A stretch of DNA of 64,000 bases from Vibrio gallaecicus (GTDB lineage: Bacteria; Pseudomonadota; Gammaproteobacteria; Enterobacterales; Vibrionaceae). The position numbers were made by a program, and so were the translations under genes. Each line of letters begins with the position of its first letter. Within the stretch, counting starts at the first letter, position 1. Shown here in pieces: positions 18,146-28,318 of this stretch. The notes below the pieces were generated by a model. The model did not search any database and was not told the DNA's origin. It was given only the letters and a program-made list of their open reading frames with translations. The DNA is taken from contig NZ_AP025490.1 in assembly GCF_024347495.1 (NCBI RefSeq), forward strand, positions 2,542,001 through 2,606,000. Reading direction: 5' to 3'.

Positions 18146-19594
18146 CTAAGGGCGGTAAACCTTCACATTGTGGAAGCCTTGCTCTTGCAGGTAAAGCGCT
18201 TGTAAGCGGCTCATCACGCCACGGTCACAATACAGTAAGTATTCTTTACCTTGGTCAAGATCACCAAACTGAGTCGCAAGCTTATAGAATGGAAGATGTT
18301 TTACTTCTACGCCATCAATTTCTAATGGGCTGTCATCTTCTTCATCTGGGCTACGAATATCCAGCACAACAGCATGCTCAGCGACCGCTTGAACTTGTTC
18401 CACTTCAGGCGCCTGCTCTTGGCTTTCTTTTTCAATATCACGGATGTCCATCACACGAGCATTTTCAATCACTTGATCAAGGATTTCGAAATTGAATTTT
18501 GCTTCTTCCGCTTCAAGTTTGCCTTTCTTCGCTTTTACCGTCGGCTTCTTAGAAATCACACCACAGTATTCCGGCATTACTTTCGCGAAGTCTTCAGTGC
18601 CAATAATACGAGACAAATCGATAATGTCTTCTTTATCCCAGTTAATCAAAGGACGAAGAATTAAAGTATCTGTCACATTGTCGATATGGCGTAAGTTCGT
18701 CAACGTTTGACTAGACACCTGGCCAAGCGCTTCACCAGTGACTAATGCTTCAATACCAAAACGCTCTGCAACCATGCCACCAGCACGCATAAACATACGT
18801 TTCAGTACCACACCCATTTGACCATCTTCTACATTTTCTAGAATCTCAGCCACTACAGGTTCAAAATCTATTGAAACAAACTTCACCTTTGCCGATGAAC
18901 CATATTTATTCCATAGGTAATGAGCAACTTGCTTAACGCCAATCTCGTGAGCAGGCCCACCAAGATTGAAGAAACAGTAATGCACTTTAGAGCCACGCTT
19001 AATATGTAGGTAACTTGAGACACCAGAATCAAAACCACCAGAGATCAAGCTAAGCAGATCTTCTTGAGTACCAAGAGGGAAACCACCTAAACCTTTATGG
19101 CGAGCCAATACTTGATTTAGTTTGTCGTTAGCTATTTCAACTTTAACGGTTACGTCTGGGTTCTTCAGTCTTACTTTTGCAGACTCAACCGCTTGGTTTA
19201 AGCCACCACCAACATAGCGCTCTAATTCAATCGATGTGAATTCATGCTTACCACGACGCTTAGCACGAACTGAGAAAGTTTTACCTTCGATATCAGCACG
19301 GCTGCGCTCTAAAACTTGCTCGTAAATATCGTGCAGGTCTTTAAATTCTGATTGTTGAACTTCAAGCGAGTGATGAATTCCCGGAGTGTGAGTTAATGCC
19401 TCTAACACTTCAGGGTAAAACTTATCACTTTCAGATGTGACTTCAATGTGATCACGACGGTTGAATACCGCAACGCCTTCAGCCTTGCGCTGAATAACAT
19501 TTCGGATATTGCATTCTAGAATCCTTGTGAAGCGCTTACGCACCGACTCACTTTTTACAAAAATTTCCGGATGGGGCTTAACAATAAATTTCAT
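18146..19594 (-). CDS. thiI: tRNA 4-thiouridine synthase / sulfurtransferase ThiI
   Basis: Makes 4-thiouridine at tRNA position 8 and feeds sulfur to thiazole synthesis for thiamine. The 482-aa protein has an N-terminal ferredoxin-like and THUMP region, a PP-loop ATPase motif ([13 protein letters not shown], about 190), the mechanistic Cys in [12 protein letters not shown] (about 345) and a C-terminal rhodanese domain with catalytic Cys in [10 protein letters not shown] (about 458). The full-length gammaproteobacterial form is present. It lies next to pomAB, as in other vibrios. Confidence 0.97.
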   Translation of the reverse strand: MKFIVKPHPEIFVKSESVRKRFTRILECNIRNVIQRKAEGVAVFNRRDHIEVTSESDKFYPEVLEALTHTPGIHHSLEVQQSEFKDLHDIYEQVLERSRADIEGKTFSVRAKRRGKHEFTSIELERYVGGGLNQAVESAKVRLKNPDVTVKVEIANDKLNQVLARHKGLGGFPLGTQEDLLSLISGGFDSGVSSYLHIKRGSKVHYCFFNLGGPAHEIGVKQVAHYLWNKYGSSAKVKFVSIDFEPVVAEILENVEDGQMGVVLKRMFMRAGGMVAERFGIEALVTGEALGQVSSQTLTNLRHIDNVTDTLILRPLINWDKEDIIDLSRIIGTEDFAKVMPEYCGVISKKPTVKAKKGKLEAEEAKFNFEILDQVIENARVMDIRDIEKESQEQAPEVEQVQAVAEHAVVLDIRSPDEEDDSPLEIDGVEVKHLPFYKLATQFGDLDQGKEYLLYCDRGVMSRLQALYLQEQGFHNVKVYRP

Positions 19595-19953
19595 AATACT
19601 TTCACAACAATAAGGTTCACAATTTTAGAAGGTCCATCGTTAAGTGAAGCGTTTTTAACACGGCACTTAAAGCAGAATAGATCATTATCTAAATCTAAGG
19701 GCGCGAATTATACATGAGAACCAGATTCAAAGAAAAGACTACCGCCTTTCTGCTTAAAAATACTCCTTCAGATCTGATGCATTTTCCAAACAATTCAATA
19801 AATAAAACACGGCGCACTGATAATAAAAAAGCCTGAGGCTATGACACCTCAGGCTTTTCTGTTTCTGCTATGAACCGTTTTAGCTAGAACCGTTCTATAT
19901 TAAATAGAACTAATAACAATTCTGCAGAGCTAATGCTATTTAAGCAGGACCCA
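19595..19953. other. Intergenic region between thiI and pomB
   Basis: These 359 bp contain the thiI leader and, nearer pomB, a terminator hairpin. Between them and pomB lies a small inverted repeat (GTTCTAT/ATAGAAC around 19894) and two copies of GAACCGTT (near 19871 and 19887). No ORF or known RNA was recognised. Confidence 0.4.
19827..19858. terminator. Terminator downstream of pomAB
   Basis: AAAAGCCTGAGG (19827-19838) pairs with CCTCAGGCTTTT (19847-19858) around an 8-nt loop. Runs of A and T on both sides make it usable from either strand; the pomAB transcript is the likely client. Confidence 0.88.
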
Positions 19954-20895
19954 TTAAAGCGCTGGCACTTCTTCGCTAAACAAAGGTTCACCTTGCATAA
20001 TGCTGATTTCAACACGGCGGTTTAAACTGCGCTGAGCTTCAGTATCATTAGGTTCAACAGGTTCTGTATCCGCCATGCCTCTCACACGTAAACGCTGATG
20101 TGAGAAACCACGAACTTTCTCCATTTCTTGAGCAACAGACACAGCGCGCTGCGAAGATAAATCCCAATTAGAACGATAAAGTTCAGAGTCTAAGCGCTGG
20201 TTATCAGTGTGCCCTGAAATTCTAACAATCCCCGGAACATCTTTAACAAGTTCCGCGACTTGCCTCACTAGGGGGCGAAACTTAGGTTGTAGAAACGCAG
20301 ACCCTGATGGAAATGCACCTTTTTCACGAATACGAATCACAATTTGCTGACCTAAGTTTTCAACTTCGATCGCCCCTTGGTCAATCTCTCGCTCTAGAGC
20401 TTTTTTAATGCTCTCCATTAAGGTTTCCATTTCTTGAGATTGTGCTTCAGCTTGTTGCTGTTGCATCTCAGATTCGGAGTTTTGATTATTCTGAGTCGAC
20501 GTATCTGGTGATTGACCACCAGTCAATTTACCTTGGTCACGTTTAGTGCCGCCAGCTCTGTCTGATTCTCCCTCATGAAACTCAAGGGTTTGCTGAGTAA
20601 TATCAATCGTCTGCTGCATGATGACATCAATAGGCGTTGGCTCAGGACGACCTGGTCTAAACTCCTGAGCAATAATACTGGTGCCTTTGGGAATATCTTT
20701 TACTTCCAGCTTATTCTGCACACCAAAAGCAAATTTCATTGAACCTGCAATTTGTTTGAATTTCAGTACATCCATTTCTGAGAATGAAAGTAGTAATACA
20801 AAGAAACACATTAGCAGTGACATTAAATCCGCAAACGTTCCCATCCATAAAGGAAGACCGGGAGGGGGACATTTACAGGGAACTTCTTCTTCCAT
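19954..20895 (-). CDS. pomB: Sodium-driven flagellar stator protein PomB
   Basis: Together with PomA this forms the Na+-conducting stator of the polar flagellar motor. The single membrane segment contains the ion-binding Asp in PLWMGTFADLMSLLMCFFVLLLSF (near residue 24). The C-terminal half is an OmpA-like peptidoglycan-binding domain (ISGHTDNQRLDSELYRSNWDLSSQRA). The 313-aa length is typical of PomB. It follows pomA by 11 nt in an operon. Confidence 0.96.
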   Translation of the reverse strand: MEEEVPCKCPPPGLPLWMGTFADLMSLLMCFFVLLLSFSEMDVLKFKQIAGSMKFAFGVQNKLEVKDIPKGTSIIAQEFRPGRPEPTPIDVIMQQTIDITQQTLEFHEGESDRAGGTKRDQGKLTGGQSPDTSTQNNQNSESEMQQQQAEAQSQEMETLMESIKKALEREIDQGAIEVENLGQQIVIRIREKGAFPSGSAFLQPKFRPLVRQVAELVKDVPGIVRISGHTDNQRLDSELYRSNWDLSSQRAVSVAQEMEKVRGFSHQRLRVRGMADTEPVEPNDTEAQRSLNRRVEISIMQGEPLFSEEVPAL

Positions 20896-20906
20896 TGTGA
20901 ATATCC

Positions 20907-21671
20907 TTAGTCTGCTTCGCCATCAAGAATTCGTTTACCTTCATTTAGGTAGTTTTTCAGATAGCCATCAATGACTCGAGGGTTTTGACCATCTTGGATA
21001 GCGAGGACTCCATCCATAATTAAGCGGCGGTTCAGTGTTTCTTGATCTCGGCGTAAGGCTAGTTTGTCGGCAATAGGAAAGAACACCATGTTTGAAAGCA
21101 CAGCGCCGTATAGTGTTGTTAAAAGTGCTACCGCCATTGCTGGACCAATTGATTTTGGATCATCCATATTTGAAAGCATGGCAACAAGACCAACCAAAGT
21201 ACCAATCATTCCCATTGCAGGGGAAACATCACCAAATGCACTGAATACTTTACCGCCTTGCTCATGACGCTCATCGGTAAGCGCAATATCTTTTTGTAAA
21301 GCCGCTCGAACGACATCAGCATCATGACCATCAACCAACAGATCGATGCCCTTCTGCATAAAACTGTTGGTAATTTCCATCTCTTCCAATGCAAGGAAAC
21401 CGCCTTTACGTGCGGCATCTGCCATTTCAACCACTTTAGCAATCAATTCTTCAGGCGCATCAGCTTTAAACATGAATGCCTTGCCTGCAATTTTTGCGGC
21501 TCCAAAAAACTGGCCCATAGTGAATTTCATTAATACAACAAAAGTAGAACCACCTACCACGATCAGTAACGAAGTCGTGTCATAGAACATGCCTAGGCTT
21601 CCACCTAAGATCATCGCCATGATTACAAAGGCAAATCCACCAATCAAACCTAATAGGGTTGCTAAATCCAC
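20907..21671 (-). CDS. pomA: Sodium-driven flagellar stator protein PomA
   Basis: Four-pass membrane subunit of the Na+-driven flagellar stator. The 254-aa protein carries MotA-family features: two N-terminal membrane helices, a cytoplasmic charged loop that contacts the rotor protein FliG, and the two C-terminal helices (VSPAMGMIGTLVGLVAML and AMAVALLTTLYGAVLSNMVF). Orthologues in Vibrio are encoded at the same place, divergent from xseB. Confidence 0.96.
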   Translation of the reverse strand: MDLATLLGLIGGFAFVIMAMILGGSLGMFYDTTSLLIVVGGSTFVVLMKFTMGQFFGAAKIAGKAFMFKADAPEELIAKVVEMADAARKGGFLALEEMEITNSFMQKGIDLLVDGHDADVVRAALQKDIALTDERHEQGGKVFSAFGDVSPAMGMIGTLVGLVAMLSNMDDPKSIGPAMAVALLTTLYGAVLSNMVFFPIADKLALRRDQETLNRRLIMDGVLAIQDGQNPRVIDGYLKNYLNEGKRILDGEAD

Positions 21672-21970
21672 TGAGCACTCCTCATGCTGTTTATCTTTCT
21701 ACTTTTAGAATAATCTTGTTATCGGCAAGATCATAAGATCTTTAAGTAAATTCTTGGTCTAAGTATCACACTTTTCTGTTCTAACACCAGCAATTGCTCG
21801 GCATTTGGACTCATATCTTCCTCCTGTGACTCTACGAGAGTTAACCAAGCTTTGCGACCATAAGTGTAGACCGTCTGAAAACAAACTTTCTGACAAATTT
21901 TATTGGTTAAATTTGACCAACTCTACGCCCTAAGGTAACGTTCGTTCATCTTTCCCAACGCAGAATTATT

Positions 21971-22213
21971 ATGGCGACTAAGAAACCGGAAAATATGACC
22001 TTCGAGGCTGCAATTGAAGAGCTTGATGGCTTGGTTGATCAACTAGAAAATGGTGATCTAGCTTTAGATGATGCGCTGAAAAAATTTGAGCGTGGTATTT
22101 CTCTCGCTCGTGCTGGTCAAAGTAAACTAAATGATGCCGAGCAGCGCGTCAGTATCTTGCTGCAAAATGATGAAAACGCAGAACTTAGTGACTTTAACCC
22201 ACAACCAGAATAA
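21971..22213 (+). CDS. xseB: Exodeoxyribonuclease VII small subunit XseB
   Basis: Small subunit of the single-strand-specific exonuclease VII. The 80-aa protein matches the family (MTFEAAIEELDGLVDQLENGDLALDDALKKFERGISL). It begins the conserved xseB-ispA-dxs operon; the ispA start lies a few bases after its stop codon. Confidence 0.96.
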   Translation: MATKKPENMTFEAAIEELDGLVDQLENGDLALDDALKKFERGISLARAGQSKLNDAEQRVSILLQNDENAELSDFNPQPE

Positions 22214-22220
22214 TTATTGT

Positions 22221-23117
22221 ATGAGACCCTCTATGATTGAGACTTTATCGTCTTATCAAGCACGTAATAATGCTCAACTAAACCTTTGGCTAAATCGCCT
22301 CCCTCACCAAAATTTAGATCTCATTAACGCAATGCGCTATGGGCTATTGCTTGGTGGAAAACGTGCTCGTCCTTTCCTTGTATACATGACTGGTGAAATG
22401 CTTGGGTGCAGTAGCGAAGACCTGGATACTCCAGCCTCTGCGATTGAATGCATTCATGCCTATTCCCTCATTCATGATGATTTACCAGCGATGGATGACG
22501 ATGAGTTACGCCGCGGACATCAAACATGTCACATAAAGTTTGATGAAGCGACAGCTATCTTAACGGGCGATGCCTTACAAACGTTAGCATTTACTATTCT
22601 TGCTGAAGGTGAACTCAGTTCTGCAGGTGAAAGTTGCCGAGTTAAAATGATCCAAAATTTAGCTCAAGCTTCTGGTGCTCAGGGCATGTGCTTAGGGCAA
22701 TCTCTTGATCTTGCTGCTGAAAACCGAACGGTCTCTCTTACCGAATTAGAAGAAATCCACAGGAATAAAACCGGTGCTTTATTAAAGTGTGCGATTCGTT
22801 TAGGCGCATTATCTGCCGGTAAAAAAGGATTAGATCTGTTACCTCAACTTGATAAATTTGCAGACGCTATAGGGCTCGCTTTTCAAGTTCAGGACGATAT
22901 TTTGGATATCATTAGTGATACTGAAACATTAGGCAAACCACAAGGTTCAGACCTAGAATTAAACAAGAGTACTTATCCTTCTTTGTTAGGTTTAGAGGGT
23001 GCTCAAGAAAAAGCACAAACTCTGTTACATGAAGCACTTCAAGCTTTGGACATGATCCCCTACAATACTCAGTCACTCGAAGAGTTCGCCCGATACGTCA
23101 TCGAGCGCAAGAACTAA
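22221..23117 (+). CDS. ispA: Farnesyl diphosphate synthase (geranyltranstransferase) IspA
   Basis: Condenses isopentenyl diphosphate with dimethylallyl and geranyl diphosphate to farnesyl diphosphate. The aspartate-rich motif DDLPAMDD (first) and DDILD (second) are present, as is the GGKRARPFL substrate loop. The frame extends upstream through xseB; the ATG at 22221 (298 aa) or the ATG at 22233 is the real start, and neither has a strong ribosome-binding site, which suggests coupling to xseB. Confidence 0.94.
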   Translation: MRPSMIETLSSYQARNNAQLNLWLNRLPHQNLDLINAMRYGLLLGGKRARPFLVYMTGEMLGCSSEDLDTPASAIECIHAYSLIHDDLPAMDDDELRRGHQTCHIKFDEATAILTGDALQTLAFTILAEGELSSAGESCRVKMIQNLAQASGAQGMCLGQSLDLAAENRTVSLTELEEIHRNKTGALLKCAIRLGALSAGKKGLDLLPQLDKFADAIGLAFQVQDDILDIISDTETLGKPQGSDLELNKSTYPSLLGLEGAQEKAQTLLHEALQALDMIPYNTQSLEEFARYVIERKN

Positions 23118-23137
23118 GATTATAAGCGCGCATTACT

Positions 23138-25021
23138 ATGACTCTTGATATTTCAAAGTACCCAACACTTGCTTTGGCTAATAAGCCAGAGGATTTGCGT
23201 CTACTTCCAAAAGAGACGCTACCGCAACTCTGTGAAGAACTGAGATCCTATTTACTGAATTCTGTGAGCCAATCAAGTGGCCACTTAGCATCAGGTTTAG
23301 GCACAGTGGAGCTAACTGTCGCATTACATTATGTTTATAACACACCATTTGACCAATTAGTGTGGGATGTGGGTCACCAAGCATACCCGCATAAAATCTT
23401 GACTGGTCGTCGTGATAAATTAGCTACGATTCGTCAAAAAGGTGGATTACACCCATTTCCTTGGCGCGAAGAAAGTGAATACGACACATTGTCTGTAGGT
23501 CACTCTTCTACTTCTATCAGTGCTGCACTTGGTATGGCGATCAGCGCTGAGAAAGAAGGTCAGAACCGTAAAGTCGTAAGTGTTATCGGTGATGGCGCTA
23601 TTACTGCGGGCATGGCATTTGAAGCAATGAACCATGCTGGTGACATTCACAACGATATGCTTGTCGTACTGAATGACAATGAAATGTCTATTTCAGAGAA
23701 TGTTGGCGCGTTAAATAACCACTTAGCTCAAGTCCTTTCTGGCAGCCTTTATACCTCGATCCGTGAAGGTGGAAAAAAGGTGTTATCAGGTGTACCACCA
23801 ATTAAAGAACTGGTTCGTCGCACTGAAGAGCATCTGAAGGGTATGGTTGTACCTGGCACTATGTTCGAAGAGCTTGGCTTTAACTACATTGGTCCTGTTG
23901 ATGGTCACGATGTTAATGAGCTAATCAAAACATTGAAGAACATGAGAGATTTAAAAGGTCCTCAATTTCTTCATATCATGACGAAAAAAGGCAAAGGCTA
24001 CGAGCCTGCAGAAAAAGATCCTATCGGCTACCATGGCGTACCGAAATTTGATCCTGCACACTCAAGCTTGCCTAAGAGTACAAGCTCAAAACCGACTTTT
24101 TCTAAGATCTTCGGTGACTTCCTTTGTGACATGGCAGCTCAAGATCCAAAGCTAATGGCAATTACACCAGCCATGCGTGAAGGTTCTGGAATGGTTCGCT
24201 TCTCTAAAGAGTACCCTAACCAGTACTTTGATGTTGCTATCGCAGAACAACACGCAGTGACCCTAGCAACAGGTATGGCGATTTCTGGTGATAAACCAAT
24301 TGTCGCGATTTACTCAACATTCCTACAGCGTGGTTATGATCAACTGATCCATGATGTGGCGATTATGGATTTACCCGTAATGTTCGCCATTGATCGCGCA
24401 GGTCTTGTTGGGGCAGACGGACAAACTCACCAAGGTGCTTTTGATTTAAGCTTTATGCGCTGTATTCCAAATATGGTCATCATGGCGCCAAGTGATGAAA
24501 ATGAATGCCGCCAGATGCTGTATACCGGTCACCAACATACTGGTCCAAGTGCCGTTCGTTACCCTAGGGGTAATGGTATGGGCACTGAAATCCAAAGTGA
24601 ATTTACTGCTCTAGAGATTGGTAAGGGACGGATTGTACGTCAAAGTAATAAAGTTAAGGGTGGTCAGAAAGTCGCAATTCTTAGCTTTGGTACTTTCCTT
24701 GAAAGTGCTCTAGAAGCAGCTGAATCTATCGATGCAACAGTCGCGGATATGCGATTTGTTAAGCCACTCGATGAAGCGCTTATTCAGTCTTTAGCAGCAG
24801 AGCATGATGTGCTAGTGACTATAGAAGAAAATGCCATTGCCGGTGGTGCAGGTTCCGGTGTTGTGGAATTCTTAATGCAAGAAAAACAGCCTATGCCAGT
24901 GCTGAATTTAGGCTTACCAGATAAGTTTATATCTCAAGGGACTCAAGGCGAGCTTCACGAAGAGCTAGGTTTAGATGTTAAAGGCATTCTTAATTCAATA
25001 ACTACTTATGTATCTAAGTAA
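23138..25021 (+). CDS. dxs: 1-deoxy-D-xylulose-5-phosphate synthase Dxs
   Basis: First enzyme of the MEP isoprenoid pathway; joins pyruvate and glyceraldehyde 3-phosphate using thiamine diphosphate. The 627-aa protein has the thiamine-binding [18 protein letters not shown] region near 155, the catalytic Glu in [17 protein letters not shown] near 370, and the C-terminal transketolase domain. It ends the xseB-ispA-dxs operon and is followed by a strong terminator. Confidence 0.97.
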   Translation: MTLDISKYPTLALANKPEDLRLLPKETLPQLCEELRSYLLNSVSQSSGHLASGLGTVELTVALHYVYNTPFDQLVWDVGHQAYPHKILTGRRDKLATIRQKGGLHPFPWREESEYDTLSVGHSSTSISAALGMAISAEKEGQNRKVVSVIGDGAITAGMAFEAMNHAGDIHNDMLVVLNDNEMSISENVGALNNHLAQVLSGSLYTSIREGGKKVLSGVPPIKELVRRTEEHLKGMVVPGTMFEELGFNYIGPVDGHDVNELIKTLKNMRDLKGPQFLHIMTKKGKGYEPAEKDPIGYHGVPKFDPAHSSLPKSTSSKPTFSKIFGDFLCDMAAQDPKLMAITPAMREGSGMVRFSKEYPNQYFDVAIAEQHAVTLATGMAISGDKPIVAIYSTFLQRGYDQLIHDVAIMDLPVMFAIDRAGLVGADGQTHQGAFDLSFMRCIPNMVIMAPSDENECRQMLYTGHQHTGPSAVRYPRGNGMGTEIQSEFTALEIGKGRIVRQSNKVKGGQKVAILSFGTFLESALEAAESIDATVADMRFVKPLDEALIQSLAAEHDVLVTIEENAIAGGAGSGVVEFLMQEKQPMPVLNLGLPDKFISQGTQGELHEELGLDVKGILNSITTYVSK

Positions 25022-25054
25022 GCTAAGTAGTCGATATTACTTGAAGCTAAAAAC

Positions 25055-25084
25055 AAAAAGGTTGACCAAATGGTCAACCTTTTT
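25055..25084. terminator. Bidirectional terminator after dxs
   Basis: AAAAAGGTTGACC pairs with GGTCAACCTTTTT (13 bp, 4-nt loop), with T or A tracts on both sides. It separates dxs (+) from the convergent ABM gene (-). Confidence 0.92.
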
Positions 25085-25103
25085 TAATGGGAAAAACTTA
25101 ATG

Positions 25104-25463
25104 CTAGCAGCAAGGCTTCAACTTAGGTGCATCGTAGTTTTCTGGTTCATCTGAATAGATAGAAACATTAAATTTATCAACTAGCCCATCTTCAGAAACA
25201 CATTGCTCTTCGAAGAAAGCCTGAATTTCACGACGCTGACAGTGTGCTTCGAACGCTTCGTTATCTGCCCAAATTTCATTGAATGCAATAGGGTAACTTT
25301 CCCCTTCAGCAAATGGGCTTTGAATATGACGTGTCACTGTATATTGGATGCAACCATCTTCACGTAAAGTGTTCGGTTCAAGCGCTTGTAGCACTTTAAA
25401 TAGCTCATTTAATTTACCTTCTTTCGGTAGAAATTGAGCAATACAATAAACTTTCTTAGACAT
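25104..25463 (-). CDS. ABM-family (antibiotic biosynthesis monooxygenase-like) protein
   Basis: Small protein of 119 aa with the ferredoxin-like alpha/beta barrel of the ABM superfamily (YCIAQFLPKEGKLNELFKVLQALEPNTLREDGCIQY at the N-terminus, FNEIWADNEAFEAHCQ in the middle). Such proteins act as cofactor-free quinol monooxygenases or in haem or stress chemistry. The substrate here cannot be told. The C-terminus ends in two cysteines. It lies 25 nt after pgpA and may share its transcript. Confidence 0.82.
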   Translation of the reverse strand: MSKKVYCIAQFLPKEGKLNELFKVLQALEPNTLREDGCIQYTVTRHIQSPFAEGESYPIAFNEIWADNEAFEAHCQRREIQAFFEEQCVSEDGLVDKFNVSIYSDEPENYDAPKLKPCC

Positions 25464-25488
25464 TTTTATTCCTATTATTCATTAACGA

Positions 25489-25995
25489 CTAAACCAGCCA
25501 ACCTGCATATCGAGCAATCGCATACAACGCGATACCAGCCATGATACCTGCAACGATATCATCAATCATAATACCTAAGCCGCCATGTATGCGCTTATCT
25601 AGCCAACCAATTGGCCAAGGCTTTACCATATCGAAAAAACGGAACAATATGAAACCCGTTAATAACCACTTCCAATCTGTTGGTGGAATATTGAGAAGTG
25701 GAACAAGGCCCATGGTGATCCAAAAGCCTGCAAACTCATCCCATACAATAGAGCCATGATCGTGAACTTTCATGTCATCAGAAGTCACTTGGCAAATTTT
25801 AATTCCAACAATACAGCTAATCACTACGGCAATTACATAAACTGGAAAAGGCAGCTGAACCAGCAGAAAATACAATGGAATAGAAGCCAAAGTACCCATA
25901 GTGCCGGGAATAATTGGAGACAAGCCACTTCCAAACCCTGTCGCTAATAAATGCCATGGGTTCTTCAATGAGATAAGTGATAGAGGGTTTGTCAT
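25489..25995 (-). CDS. pgpA: Phosphatidylglycerophosphatase A PgpA
   Basis: Inner-membrane phosphatase that turns phosphatidylglycerol phosphate into phosphatidylglycerol. The 168-aa protein has several membrane helices and the family motifs PWHLLATGFGSGL, HDHGSIVWDEFAGFW and FFDMVKPWPIGWLDKR. Its ATG overlaps the thiL stop codon (TAATG), so the two are translationally coupled. The thiL-pgpA order is conserved with E. coli. Confidence 0.96.
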   Translation of the reverse strand: MTNPLSLISLKNPWHLLATGFGSGLSPIIPGTMGTLASIPLYFLLVQLPFPVYVIAVVISCIVGIKICQVTSDDMKVHDHGSIVWDEFAGFWITMGLVPLLNIPPTDWKWLLTGFILFRFFDMVKPWPIGWLDKRIHGGLGIMIDDIVAGIMAGIALYAIARYAGWLV

Positions 25996-26966
25996 TATTT
26001 CGCCTTAAAGTGATCGTAACCACTTAAATCCCAATTAAGTGGTTTATTGTTATCATGAATTTCAAAGTAGTCTACAGGTCTTATCTGGCCAATGCAGGTG
26101 ACTTTTGTCCCTGCGTGCGCCAACGCACTCTCTAGTGACCCTTTATTTTCTTCAGGTACAGTAAAGCACAATTCGTACTCTTCACCACTGGTTAACGCAT
26201 AATGCTGTGCTTTATCAATGGAGGTCGCATATTCCAATAATTCAACAGAGAGCGGTAGCAAACTTACATCTATACTTGCCCCTACTTCAGAGCGCTTCAA
26301 GATATGCTTAAGGTCAGCTATAACACCATCTGAAATATCAATGGCTGAAGAAGCAAGGTCGCATAATGCACGCCCAGCTAACACTCTCGGTGCACTCAAA
26401 TAATGACGCTTTTCCAATTCTTCTGCGTTTGGACGTACTCGATTCTCTGTATCAAGCAACACTTCTAAGCCAGCTTTGCTATCACCCAAGTTTCCTGTAA
26501 CGTAAATCCAATCACCAACTTTAGCTCCATCTCGGCGCAGTGCTTTACCCTCAGGTACGAAGCCTTGAACCGTTAAGGTTAAACTTAAAGGCCCCTTAGT
26601 GGTATCTCCGCCAATGAGCTGAATACCAAAATAATCAGCTAATTCAAAAAAGGAGTCACAAAAAGGAGCCAGCCATTCTTCATCGACTTCTGGCATCGTC
26701 AAAGCAAATGATACCCACGCAGGCGTTGCACCCATGGCAGCCAAATCACTGATGTTGGAAGATAGTGCTTTATGCGCTACCCATGCAGGGTTAGCTTCAG
26801 GAAGAAAATGAGTACCCGCAACTAAAGTGTCCGTACTTATTGCAATCTCAACATTGCTAGGCGGTTTCACAAGCGCACAATCATCACCCGCCGCTAAATG
26901 TACATCTTTTCTTTGTGGTTGTCGGTTTACGAAATATTTGTCAATCAGGTTAAATTCACCAGACAT
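25995..26966 (-). CDS. thiL: Thiamine-monophosphate kinase ThiL
   Basis: Phosphorylates thiamine monophosphate to the active diphosphate. The 323-aa length and N-terminal motif GEFNLIDKYF, DDCALVKPPSNVEIAISTDTLV and later IQLIGGDTTKGPLSLTLT match the family (AIR synthase-like fold). A terminator hairpin stands between nusB and thiL, so thiL may have its own promoter in the 161-bp gap. Confidence 0.96.
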   Translation of the reverse strand: MSGEFNLIDKYFVNRQPQRKDVHLAAGDDCALVKPPSNVEIAISTDTLVAGTHFLPEANPAWVAHKALSSNISDLAAMGATPAWVSFALTMPEVDEEWLAPFCDSFFELADYFGIQLIGGDTTKGPLSLTLTVQGFVPEGKALRRDGAKVGDWIYVTGNLGDSKAGLEVLLDTENRVRPNAEELEKRHYLSAPRVLAGRALCDLASSAIDISDGVIADLKHILKRSEVGASIDVSLLPLSVELLEYATSIDKAQHYALTSGEEYELCFTVPEENKGSLESALAHAGTKVTCIGQIRPVDYFEIHDNNKPLNWDLSGYDHFKAK

Positions 26967-27080
26967 CAGATAAGCCTATTATTTTGTTTTTTGAACCTAG
27001 TAAACACGTACTCTTGTTAGCTATGTTGCTTTTTTAGTTACGTGTATTTAATCACTACAGTCACTTTATTTTAGCTACAA

Positions 27081-27108
27081 AAAAGGCCAGCATGATAGCT
27101 GACCTTTT
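27081..27108 (-). terminator. Terminator after nusB
   Basis: Read on the minus strand, AAAAGGTCAGC pairs with GCTGGCCTTTT (one U-G pair) around a 6-nt loop, followed by more T. It lies 20 bp after the nusB stop and splits the nrdR-nusB cluster from thiL-pgpA. Confidence 0.8.
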
Positions 27109-27127
27109 ATATTCGTTTATGAACGTA

Positions 27128-27595
27128 TTACTTCTTACGTACATGTGGTGCAGCTTTATCAAGCACACCGTTAACAAACTTATGGCTGTCTTCTGCTGCA
27201 AATACTTTTGCAAGCTCGATAGCTTCATTGATGACCACTTTGTATGGTACATCTTCACGACGAGTCATCTCGTACATAGCTAAACGTAGAAGAGCCAGTT
27301 CCATCAAATCAAGATCTTGCATAGGGCGAGATACGAAAGGACGAAGCTTGCTATCTAGTTCCATGTGGCTAAGAGCAACACCAGTCAGTAGGTCGCGGAA
27401 GTATGCAACGTCTGTTTCTGGCATAGCAAGAGCAGGCTCTGCTGCATGATGCTCTTCTTCATCATACTTACCACCAGATAAGAACTGTTCTTCAACAGTA
27501 GCAACATTTTCTTTAGTAATTTGCCACGAATAAATTGCTTGTAGAGCAAATTGACGTGCGTTACGACGTGCGGCTGGTTTCACACTGGCCCCCAT
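27128..27595 (-). CDS. nusB: Transcription antitermination factor NusB
   Basis: RNA-binding all-helical protein that with NusE (S10) recognises boxA in rRNA leader transcripts. The 155-aa protein has [17 protein letters not shown] at the N-terminus and [33 protein letters not shown] at the C-terminus. Its ATG overlaps the ribH stop codon (TAATG). It ends the riboflavin cluster, as in E. coli. Confidence 0.97.
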   Translation of the reverse strand: MGASVKPAARRNARQFALQAIYSWQITKENVATVEEQFLSGGKYDEEEHHAAEPALAMPETDVAYFRDLLTGVALSHMELDSKLRPFVSRPMQDLDLMELALLRLAMYEMTRREDVPYKVVINEAIELAKVFAAEDSHKFVNGVLDKAAPHVRKK

Positions 27596-28065
27596 TAGGA
27601 ATCGATTTCAGAAAGAACGTTGATCATCTCAAGTGCGCTTAGTGCAGCTTCTGCACCTTTATTACCAGCCTTGGTCCCTGCGCGTTCAATAGCTTGATCG
27701 ATCGTATCAACAGTAAGAACACCAAATGCTACTGGAAGAGAATATTCCAAAGACACTTGTGCCAAACCTTTATTACATTCACTACAAACATAGTCGAAAT
27801 GAGGCGTACCGCCGCGGATAACTGTACCTAGAGATACAATAGCGTCGAACTTACCTGTTTTTGCAACGCGTTGCGCTACAAGTGGAAGTTCTACCGCACC
27901 AGGACAACGAACAATAGTAATATTGTCTTCGCTTACTTGTCCGTGACGTTTTAAAGTATCGATTGCACCAGAAAGTAAACTTTCGTTAATAAAACTGTTG
28001 AAACGAGCTATAACGATAGCAATTTTTGCATTTGGCGCTGGGAAGCCACCCTCGATCACTTTCAT
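27595..28065 (-). CDS. ribH: 6,7-dimethyl-8-ribityllumazine synthase RibH
   Basis: Penultimate riboflavin enzyme; condenses 5-amino-6-ribitylaminouracil with 3,4-dihydroxy-2-butanone 4-phosphate. The ATG at 28065 follows an AGGAAGG ribosome-binding site and gives 156 aa, the family size; the frame stays open to 28116. Motifs: [29 protein letters not shown], and [15 protein letters not shown] with the catalytic His. Confidence 0.96.
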   Translation of the reverse strand: MKVIEGGFPAPNAKIAIVIARFNSFINESLLSGAIDTLKRHGQVSEDNITIVRCPGAVELPLVAQRVAKTGKFDAIVSLGTVIRGGTPHFDYVCSECNKGLAQVSLEYSLPVAFGVLTVDTIDQAIERAGTKAGNKGAEAALSALEMINVLSEIDS

Positions 28066-28205
28066 AAGCCTTCCTTTAACTATATTCATCAAGTGAGAAT
28101 CGCCGGATTCTAGCATAAAACTGTGAGCAATATCTAATGGAATTTAGGTTTATACCTTAACCACGCTATTGGAATTGCAAGCTAGAATTCAACTCAGAAA
28201 AATTA

Positions 28206-28233
28206 ATAAAGGAAACATGGTTGTTTCCTTTAT
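28206..28233. terminator. Hairpin between ribBA and ribH
   Basis: ATAAAGGAAAC pairs with GTTTCCTTTAT around a 6-nt loop; the flanks are T-rich on both strands. It lies 86 bp after the ribBA stop and 141 bp before the ribH start. It may partly terminate or attenuate the rib transcript. Confidence 0.55.
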
Positions 28234-28318
28234 TTTTATATTGATAATTCACGTAATACTGTGTGTTTTCTTTTTTCGTAAAATACTAATGTGGGCACTT
28301 GAACAGCAAAAGCCACAA

